Origin: Rickettsiales bacterium
GTDB lineage: Bacteria > Pseudomonadota > Alphaproteobacteria > Rickettsiales > Rickettsiaceae
DNA: 5,161 nucleotides
Assembly (NCBI GenBank): GCA_947453775.1
Contig: CANGHM010000050.1
Span: 1 to 5,161 of the forward strand
Reading direction: 5' to 3'
Shown: piece after piece, positions 1 through 5,161 of the stretch
Numbering within the stretch: position 1 is the stretch's first letter
How the letters are laid out: each line of letters starts with the position of its first letter
Made by a program: the position numbers and the translations under genes
The notes under the pieces: model-generated
Seen by the model: the letters and a program-made list of their open reading frames with translations, nothing else
Database searches by the model: none
Told to the model about the DNA's origin: nothing

Positions 1-1497
1 ACCTTGATATTTATGATCGCTCTGATTTGATGTGAAAGTTGTATCGATGTTTGAATAATTGACCAAGGCTCCTAGACTAAAGTTAAAATCATTGAAGCTA
101 ACAATAGCTCCAGCTGCAATGCCCCATATAAAACTACTATTAGCAGCAAATTCACCATTTTTATCGAATGTAGAATAACCGATTAAAGGCATTGCAAAAA
201 CATAAGTTTTGATGGGGGTCTTATCTGGTGATCCAGCTGCAGCAGCAGCTGCCCTTGATGCTATGCCTTTACTTGCATTAGTGGTAGTTTTAGTAGCTCT
301 AGAAGTTGTAATAGAGTGTCTATAGTGATTATGAGCAGCTGGTGGTGATGCTGGGGTATATTGCTGGGCCACTGCTGATAAATTTTGTTGATTAGGTTGA
401 ATCACAGGCATATCTGGCTTGAATTTTGCGATTGAAAGCATTCTTTCGTTATTAGGGGCATTGGGATTCGTGATAGAAAGTTCTAAGGTTGATGTTTTTA
501 TTTTTTTAAGATATTCATCAAGTTCGGCAGCGTCAGGAAATTCGTATCTAATTAAGTGGGTTTTATCTTGTGATTCAATTATTGGTGTCAATCTCAAGCT
601 GTGTGGGTTATTGCTGGGTTGCCAAATTACTTCTATATTACTTTGTAGAATTTGATCTAAGTTGATAATATTAGCCACATAGTTTTCAATACCATCCTTT
701 TTTCCCTCTAAATTATCACGATTTATAGTAAATTGTAGAATTGATTCAGGCATTATAGATGTATTTCCATTAAATTTTACTTCTTCTATTCCTGATGCAA
801 ACTCTATTTTGCCCTTAGCTCCAAGGCTTACATTTTTTAATTCTATTTTTTTGTCTGTAACATGTAGTAGTTGGTCTAGGTCAGGCATAGGATGGCCTAT
901 CTGGACAGAATTATCTTGAACCTCCATGCTTTCTACATCTGCTATATTATGAATTCTGATTGGAGAAAATCCATTGCCGGCATCTTTGATTATCACTTTC
1001 CCTATGTCTTGAAGCTTGCCTATTTGACAGCCTCCAAAGATTGTTAAATGTGAATTTTCTGTAGCGATGACATGGTGTACTCTTGCGCCGTTAAATATAG
1101 TGTGACCCTTTGCAGATCCTAATAGTTCCACCGTGGCATTAATAATATTGCTTTGTATATGGGCGTCTGATGTATAGATTACTTTAGGAAGATCAAGGCC
1201 GGGAGTTGAAATACCAATACCTGTAATACTATTTTTTGCTTGCGCATTGGAAAAAATTAACTGTCCGTTTGTTTTTAATCGTACGGGTAGAAGCAAATCT
1301 GTTGATCTTTCACATGTCTCAGTAATCGTCTCGGTAATATTAGGTTCACGTTGAATTGTTTTATAATGCAAATTCTGCTCTGTAGAGTCACCATCCTGAC
1401 CGACCTCTGGGAGTACTGCGTATGCGCTCCAATTAGTATTGATTGATGTGGCGACTAATGCTGTAATCAAAAATTTCTGAAGTTTGTTTTTTTTCAT
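1..1497 (-). CDS. Autotransporter-like outer-membrane protein, N-terminal part (runs off left edge)
   Basis: The minus-strand frame is open from an ATG at 1497-1495 to the window edge, giving 499 residues with no stop, so the C-terminus is missing. Residues 1-27 form a clear Sec signal peptide: a lysine-rich start (MKKNKLQK), a hydrophobic core and probable cleavage after A25-Y26-A27. Residues 28 to about 370 look like a beta-rich passenger, with recurring short Val/Ile strands and Asn/Gly turns; C62 and C157 are isolated cysteines. Residues 378-427 form a low-complexity linker (TPASPPAAHNHYRH, then Thr/Ser/Ala, with six alanines at 416-421). From about residue 430 alternating strands begin (KTYVFAMPLIGYSTF, then FNFSLGALVNYSNIDTTF), resembling the first strands of an autotransporter beta-domain as in Rickettsia Sca proteins. 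The inferred role is type V secretion of the passenger to the cell surface. I recognise no named passenger family. ATG is chosen for the signal peptide. No Shine-Dalgarno is visible upstream; an in-frame TTG lies three codons earlier. Confidence 0.8.
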   Translation of the reverse strand, partial: MKKNKLQKFLITALVATSINTNWSAYAVLPEVGQDGDSTEQNLHYKTIQREPNITETITETCERSTDLLLPVRLKTNGQLIFSNAQAKNSITGIGISTPGLDLPKVIYTSDAHIQSNIINATVELLGSAKGHTIFNGARVHHVIATENSHLTIFGGCQIGKLQDIGKVIIKDAGNGFSPIRIHNIADVESMEVQDNSVQIGHPMPDLDQLLHVTDKKIELKNVSLGAKGKIEFASGIEEVKFNGNTSIMPESILQFTINRDNLEGKKDGIENYVANIINLDQILQSNIEVIWQPSNNPHSLRLTPIIESQDKTHLIRYEFPDAAELDEYLKKIKTSTLELSITNPNAPNNERMLSIAKFKPDMPVIQPNQQNLSAVAQQYTPASPPAAHNHYRHSITTSRATKTTTNASKGIASRAAAAAAGSPDKTPIKTYVFAMPLIGYSTFDKNGEFAANSSFIWGIAAGAIVSFNDFNFSLGALVNYSNIDTTFTSNQSDHKYQG

Positions 1498-1554
1498 AAA
1501 ATACAAGTAGTTAATAAATTGTTAGAAATAAAGTTATTTACAAAAACAGCGTAA

Positions 1555-1582
1555 CTTATACCAAGAATTTATTATCAACTAA
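1555..1582 (-). promoter_or_regulatory. Candidate promoter for the autotransporter gene
   Basis: Read on the minus strand, TATAAG (1560-1555) is preceded directly by TGG (1563-1561), an extended -10 arrangement (TGn-TATAAT). A weak -35, TTAGTT (1582-1577), lies 16 nt upstream of the -10. A better-looking TTGATA (1578-1573) is only 12 nt away, which is too close. Transcription would start near 1548 and leave a leader of about 50 nt before the ATG at 1497. The call rests on motif resemblance and position only; chance matches are common in DNA this AT-rich. Confidence 0.4.
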
Positions 1583-1611
1583 GTACCTCATTAACTTTAT
1601 TAATATAATGA

Positions 1612-1633
1612 TTTGTGGTAAAAAAATCACAAA
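1612..1633. repeat. Short inverted repeat TTTGTG/CACAAA
   Basis: TTTGTG (1612-1617) and CACAAA (1628-1633) are perfect complements separated by 10 nt. The repeat lies just upstream of the predicted autotransporter promoter, where an operator would be plausible. With only six base pairs, chance is a real alternative. Confidence 0.3.
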
Positions 1634-1659
1634 CGCAAACAAATCTATATGTAAAAAAG

Positions 1660-1682
1660 TCATAAAAAGCCTTTTTGCATGA
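1660..1682. repeat. Inverted repeat TCAT-AAAAAG/CTTTTT-ATGA
   Basis: TCATAAAAAG (1660-1669) pairs with CTTTTT (1671-1676) and ATGA (1679-1682), leaving one central base and a two-base bulge (GC, 1677-1678). On the minus strand the hairpin is followed closely by a run of six T, so it could end minus-strand transcripts coming from the groES side. It could equally be a protein-binding dyad. Confidence 0.35.
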
Positions 1683-1695
1683 GTGTTTATCAAGA

Positions 1696-1710
1696 TTACA
1701 TTTGATGTAA
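1696..1710. repeat. Dyad TTACAT-TTG-ATGTAA
   Basis: This is a perfect 6-bp dyad with a 3-nt centre, in the middle of the divergent spacer. Its compact symmetry resembles binding sites of dimeric helix-turn-helix regulators. No regulator can be named from the sequence. Confidence 0.35.
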
Positions 1711-1719
1711 ATAATTTGG

Positions 1720-1734
1720 TTAATTAAGAGTTAA
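1720..1734 (+). promoter_or_regulatory. CtrA-like site TTAA-N7-TTAA
   Basis: TTAA (1720-1723) and TTAA (1731-1734) are separated by exactly 7 nt, the known spacing of the full CtrA box in alphaproteobacteria, whose cell-cycle regulator CtrA is widely conserved including in Rickettsiales. A near match (TTAA-N7-TTAG) lies at 1511-1525 in the autotransporter leader. Such motifs arise easily by chance in AT-rich DNA, so this is tentative. Confidence 0.25.
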
Positions 1735-1794
1735 ATAAAAATATCTGACTTAATTGAAAATTTATATTAATCAATCGTAAAATCACAATATTTC

Positions 1795-1821
1795 TTGTAA
1801 AGTAGCTAGTAAAATTATAGT
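1795..1821 (+). promoter_or_regulatory. Possible housekeeping (sigma-70-like) promoter before groES
   Basis: TTGTAA (1795-1800) and TATAGT (1816-1821) resemble -35 and -10 elements, but the 15-nt spacer is shorter than the usual 17. If real, it would give basal groESL transcription alongside the heat-shock promoter about 60 nt downstream. The evidence is weak. Confidence 0.25.
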
Positions 1822-1852
1822 TTGCGCATTGAGTATTTTTTGAGATAGCGCC

Positions 1853-1880
1853 CTTGAAATACAAAAAAAAACATCCATAT
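1853..1880 (+). promoter_or_regulatory. RpoH (sigma-32) heat-shock promoter for groESL
   Basis: CTTGAAA (1853-1859) is an exact sigma-32-type -35 element. After a 13-nt spacer comes ATCCATAT (1873-1880), close to the -10 consensus CCCCATnT. Both elements and the spacing agree with RpoH promoters, and groESL is a classic RpoH target in proteobacteria. Transcription should begin near 1887, giving a leader of about 70 nt. The spacer contains nine consecutive A (1863-1871). No HrcA/CIRCE operator overlaps it, so control by sigma factor alone is likely. Confidence 0.75.
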
Positions 1881-1889
1881 CTATAGTCG

Positions 1890-1922
1890 ATAAGAAACTT
1901 AAAAGCTTCTTATGATTTTTTT
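1890..1922 (+). promoter_or_regulatory. groES leader hairpin followed by T7
   Basis: ATAAGAA (1890-1896) and TTCTTAT (1907-1913) are perfect 7-bp complements around a 10-nt loop, and seven T follow at 1916-1922. This has the shape of an intrinsic terminator, but it sits at the very 5' end of the predicted heat-shock transcript. It contains only one G-C pair, so it should be weak. It may be a leaky attenuator, a temperature-sensitive element, a 5' stabilising stem, or a terminator for transcripts starting further upstream. Confidence 0.45.
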
Positions 1923-1955
1923 ATTAATTTTATAGTCAACAACAAAGGTAATTTT

Positions 1956-2255
1956 ATGAACTTAAATACAAGTTTTAAACCGTTATATGACAAAATCGCC
2001 ATTGAGCCAATAGAGCAAGAGGATAAAACATCGGGCGGTATTTTAATACCTGATACAGCTAAAGAAAAGCCAATGAGAGGCAAGGTTGTATCTGTAGGTG
2101 ATGGGTACAGATCAGATACAGGAGCTTTGTCTGATTTGCAAGTAAAAGTAGGAGACATAGTTGTATATGGCAAATGGGCTGGTACAGAAGTGAAAGTTGG
2201 AAGTCAAGTAATCATCGTGATGAAGGAGTCCGATGTTATGGGTATTATTAAATAA
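1956..2255 (+). CDS. groES: Co-chaperonin GroES (Hsp10/Cpn10)
   Basis: The 99-residue product forms the seven-membered lid that closes the GroEL chamber in the cytoplasm during ATP-driven protein folding. The core begins at F7-K8-P9-L10, matching the family's RPLHDR start. The mobile loop that docks on GroEL spans about residues 20-36, with the hydrophobic contact triplet I29-L30-I31 after G27-G28. It is followed by PDTAKEKP, the V-x-x-V-G-D-G turn and the typical C-terminal [12 protein letters not shown]. The wording is very close to Rickettsia GroES as I recall it. The start is supported by AAAGG at 1944-1948, 7 nt before the ATG; the result is about four residues longer at the N-terminus than E. 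coli GroES. It is the first gene of the operon, ends 19 nt before groEL and is probably driven by the RpoH promoter upstream. Confidence 0.97.
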   Translation: MNLNTSFKPLYDKIAIEPIEQEDKTSGGILIPDTAKEKPMRGKVVSVGDGYRSDTGALSDLQVKVGDIVVYGKWAGTEVKVGSQVIIVMKESDVMGIIK

Positions 2256-2271
2256 TTAAAACAATAGGTAA

Positions 2272-3921
<1,650 letters not shown>

Positions 3922-3938
3922 AATATCACAAAATTTTT

Positions 3939-3962
3939 AGAGCGTTTTATTCAAAACTCTCT
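3939..3962 (+). terminator. Possible groESL terminator hairpin
   Basis: AGAG-c-GTTTT (3939-3948) pairs with AAAAC-t-CTCT (3953-3962) around the 4-nt loop ATTC: nine pairs with one C/T mismatch. It begins 17 nt after the groEL stop, where a terminator is expected. The following bases (TATGCTTCT) are only moderately T-rich, so intrinsic termination may be inefficient or need another factor. Confidence 0.45.
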
Positions 3963-3987
3963 TATGCTTCTACTATAGCCTAAAAAA

Positions 3988-4016
3988 ATTATTTGATAGT
4001 TTTTTTGCGCTATAAT
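3988..4016 (+). promoter_or_regulatory. Candidate plsC promoter with perfect TATAAT
   Basis: TATAAT (4011-4016) exactly matches the -10 consensus. At proper spacing (17 nt) the -35 is poor (ATTATT, 3988-3993); the good-looking TTGATA (3993-3998) is only 12 nt away. Transcription would start near 4023, about 90 nt before the plsC ATG. This suggests the acyltransferase is transcribed separately from groESL. Confidence 0.45.
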
Positions 4017-4111
4017 AGAGGTCTAAGTAAAAAATATAGTCACCAATATTGTTTTCTCAAATTGAATATTGTATATTTGATAAGATAATTAATATTTATA
4101 TATTTAAAAAC

Positions 4112-4831
4112 ATGGTCTGGTGTATAAGATTCGCTATATTTTATTTTTCTATAGTTGCACTGACTTTGCTCTTGTTCCCACTGGTGATCGTGGCTTATTT
4201 ATTAAAACTTGACTATAGGTACAAATACTTATTACCTTACACGTGTTCACGAGCATATATTTGGCTGGCAAAAATTATATTTAATCTCAAATATCAGGTG
4301 TCTGGCTTAGAAAAGTTGCCTAAGGGACCTGCGGTATTTATTTCTAATCATCAATCTTATTGGGAAAACTTTTTTGTTCAATTAATTGTACCAATGCATT
4401 CTTGGGTGATGAAAAAAGAAATTTTTAATATTCCTATTTTCGGTTGGGCTGCCAGGATGATGGATCCAATTGCTGTGGACCGTAAAGACCATATGTCGGT
4501 AGCGCAAATTTTAGAGCAAGGTAAAAAAAAGCTCGATCAAGGTTTGTGGATAATAATTTTTCCTGAATCAACGCGAGTAGCTCCTTTGCAATATAAGAAA
4601 TATAAACCAAGTGCAGCGAAATTAGCGATGGATGCAAAGGTGCCTATTGTGTTAATGTCTCATAATGCTGGTCTTTTTTGGCCTCCTTATCATTTGGTAG
4701 CTAAGCCGGGGGTTGTGAATGTGAAGATTTTATCTGTTATTTATCCAGATGAATTTTTAGATCAAGACGCCCGCACTATGACTGCCAAAATAGAAAATAT
4801 TATCAATGATGCCAAAGACTTAGCGTCATAG
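4112..4831 (+). CDS. plsC: 1-acyl-sn-glycerol-3-phosphate acyltransferase (PlsC/LPLAT family)
   Basis: The predicted 239-residue membrane enzyme should acylate lysophosphatidic acid at sn-2 to make phosphatidic acid, the precursor of membrane phospholipids. A hydrophobic N-terminal segment (about residues 6-32) would anchor it to the inner membrane. Acyltransferase motifs appear in order: NHQSYWE at 79-85 (catalytic H80 with E85 where most members have Asp), a motif II region at 111-124 ending in VDR (R124), FPESTR at 150-155 (usually FPEGTR), and VPIVLMSHN at 177-185. SHNAGLFWPP at 183-192 and the following KPG recall the PlsC subgroup found in beta- and gammaproteobacteria such as Neisseria and Coxiella, where HX4E also occurs. 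The frame is open further upstream to a TTG at 4049, but the ATG at 4112 gives normal length and a sensible membrane start. Neither start has a clear Shine-Dalgarno. Another acyl acceptor cannot be excluded. Confidence 0.88.
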   Translation: MVWCIRFAIFYFSIVALTLLLFPLVIVAYLLKLDYRYKYLLPYTCSRAYIWLAKIIFNLKYQVSGLEKLPKGPAVFISNHQSYWENFFVQLIVPMHSWVMKKEIFNIPIFGWAARMMDPIAVDRKDHMSVAQILEQGKKKLDQGLWIIIFPESTRVAPLQYKKYKPSAAKLAMDAKVPIVLMSHNAGLFWPPYHLVAKPGVVNVKILSVIYPDEFLDQDARTMTAKIENIINDAKDLAS

Positions 4832-4836
4832 CCATT

Positions 4837-4859
4837 AGCTTTATTTAGATAAACTTTTT
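4837..4859 (+). terminator. Possible plsC terminator
   Basis: TTTAT (4840-4844) pairs with ATAAA (4849-4853) around TTAG, with weak extension outward (a C/C mismatch, a G-T and an A-T pair), and is followed by five T (4855-4859). It starts a few bases after the plsC stop. An overlapping hairpin, CTTTTT-gaat-AAAAAG, occupies 4854-4869. Both contain almost no G-C pairs, so termination strength is doubtful. Confidence 0.35.
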
Positions 4860-4877
4860 GAATAAAAAGAAAAGGGG

Positions 4878-4996
4878 CATAGTAAAATAAGTTGAAGTTT
4901 GCGTAATAGCATGACGTCATTAAAGGAAAAATGGTAGCATCATATATAGTCAATTGATTTGAGGGTTGAAACTTCTGCGCTGCGCCCTTTACTATG
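4878..4996. repeat. Inverted repeat pair framing about 100 nt of noncoding DNA
   Basis: CATAGTAAA (4878-4886) is the perfect complement of TTTACTATG (4988-4996). Inside it GAAGTTT (4894-4900) is the complement of AAACTTC (4969-4975). The two arms could fold into one interrupted stem. The interior holds two further palindromes, ATGACGTCAT (4911-4920) and TCAATTGA (4950-4957). No coding frame is credible here. It may be a small nonautonomous or palindromic element, a structured transcript end, or chance. Confidence 0.35.
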
Positions 4997-5033
4997 TGAC
5001 AGTGGTACTATAGGCTACTTCTAGCATCAAACC

Positions 5034-5161
5034 TCAACTCAATCTACTATAAAGGCTTTTTTTATAGCTGTATCCTAGTTTTTTTAACCAGTAATACGCG
5101 CCCCCACTGATGTCATATTGAAGTGCTTTCCCATTTCCAACAATGTGCAATTTGGATTAGC
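5034..5161 (-). pseudogene. IS630-like transposase fragment (helix-turn-helix part), frameshifted and truncated
   Basis: Read on the minus strand from the right edge, the first frame gives NPNCTLLEMGKHFNMTSVG (5158-5102) and then meets a stop at 5086-5084. A second frame from about 5099 gives AYYWLKKLGYSYKKSLYSR and stops at 5036-5034. Joined, these read like the winged helix-turn-helix segment of IS630-family transposases (pattern: NP-x-x-TL-x-E-x-x-x-HF, then YxLKKLGYxxKK). The frame changes at or near a run of five G (5105-5101) and a GCGC. The catalytic DDE domain should follow to the left but is not recognisable, so this is a decayed remnant; the N-terminal part lies outside the window. 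Recognition is by eye from a short stretch. Programmed frameshifting is unlikely because the second frame also ends quickly. Confidence 0.55.

Larger units (their letters stand above)
1498..1955. other. Divergent AT-rich intergenic regulatory region
   Basis: This 458-nt gap separates the start of the autotransporter gene from groES, which point away from each other. I see no credible coding frame and no tRNA or other RNA gene. It contains the control signals listed separately: an autotransporter promoter candidate, three short inverted repeats (1612-1633, 1660-1682, 1696-1710), a CtrA-like site, a possible housekeeping promoter, an RpoH promoter and a leader hairpin before groES. The CIRCE operator (TTAGCACTC-N9-GAGTGCTAA), used by HrcA to repress groESL in many bacteria, is not present. 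Confidence 0.75.

Noticed and set aside
419..655. Plus-strand frame of 78 codons
   Set aside because: It is antisense to the autotransporter gene, whose minus-strand frame has a signal peptide and domain logic. It has no ribosome binding site and no recognisable product.
1910..2173. Minus-strand frame overlapping groES
   Set aside because: It is a reverse-strand shadow of groES and its leader hairpin, with no protein features.
4049..4111. TTG-initiated 21-residue N-terminal extension of PlsC
   Set aside because: The extension is AT-composition-like (IINIYIFKN), has no Shine-Dalgarno and would make the protein longer than usual; the ATG at 4112 precedes a normal membrane segment.
4434..4637. 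Minus-strand frame inside plsC
   Set aside because: Antisense to the conserved acyltransferase motifs; no independent evidence.
4762..4953. Minus-strand frame over the plsC end and downstream spacer
   Set aside because: It overlaps the end of plsC, has low-complexity aromatic content, no ribosome binding site and no recognised similarity.
3961..5026. Apparent similarity between 3961-3980 and the reverse complement of 5012-5026 (both ATGCT...TAGCC)
   Set aside because: Only short scattered identity that needs gaps; not a convincing repeat.
5047..5067. Hairpin CTATAAA/TTTATAG as a terminator
   Set aside because: It lies within the transposase remnant, where it encodes the YKKSLYS stretch, and no T tract follows directly.

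Overview
The window looks like chromosome from an AT-rich alphaproteobacterium, most likely an intracellular member of the Rickettsiales or a close relative. The best taxonomic clue is the chaperonin pair. From memory, GroES (stretches such as [25 protein letters not shown] and VMKESDV) and GroEL ([39 protein letters not shown]) read very like the Rickettsia proteins. The low G+C, long AT-rich spacers, a surface autotransporter and a decayed transposase fit the same lifestyle. Genus cannot be fixed from the sequence alone.

Layout. Positions 1497 down to 1 (minus strand) hold the first 499 codons of an exported protein. It has a signal peptide, a passenger region, an Ala/Pro/Ser/Thr linker and the start of an outer-membrane beta-barrel; the rest lies beyond the left edge. 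Positions 1498-1955 are a divergent, very AT-rich regulatory region. It holds an extended -10 promoter candidate for the autotransporter, several short inverted repeats, one TTAA-N7-TTAA (CtrA-like) site and a very good RpoH (sigma-32) heat-shock promoter facing groES. A hairpin followed by seven T lies in the groES leader. Positions 1956-3921 are the groES-groEL operon (19-nt gap). Positions 3922-4111 hold a hairpin and a perfect TATAAT box. Positions 4112-4831 encode a PlsC-type 1-acylglycerol-3-phosphate acyltransferase with a variant active-site motif. Positions 4832-5033 are noncoding with inverted repeats. Positions 5034-5161 (minus strand) are a frameshifted scrap of an IS630-like transposase helix-turn-helix region.

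How the parts fit. GroES/GroEL form the essential folding chamber, here apparently controlled by RpoH; I see no CIRCE (HrcA) operator. PlsC makes phosphatidic acid for membrane lipids and seems to have its own promoter. The autotransporter is divergent from groESL, shares its control region and is probably a host-facing surface protein. There is no compelling evidence for a new multi-gene system. The points most worth a second look are the groESL leader hairpin and the A9 tract inside the heat-shock promoter, the unusual autotransporter passenger, the PlsC motif substitutions and the IS630 relic.
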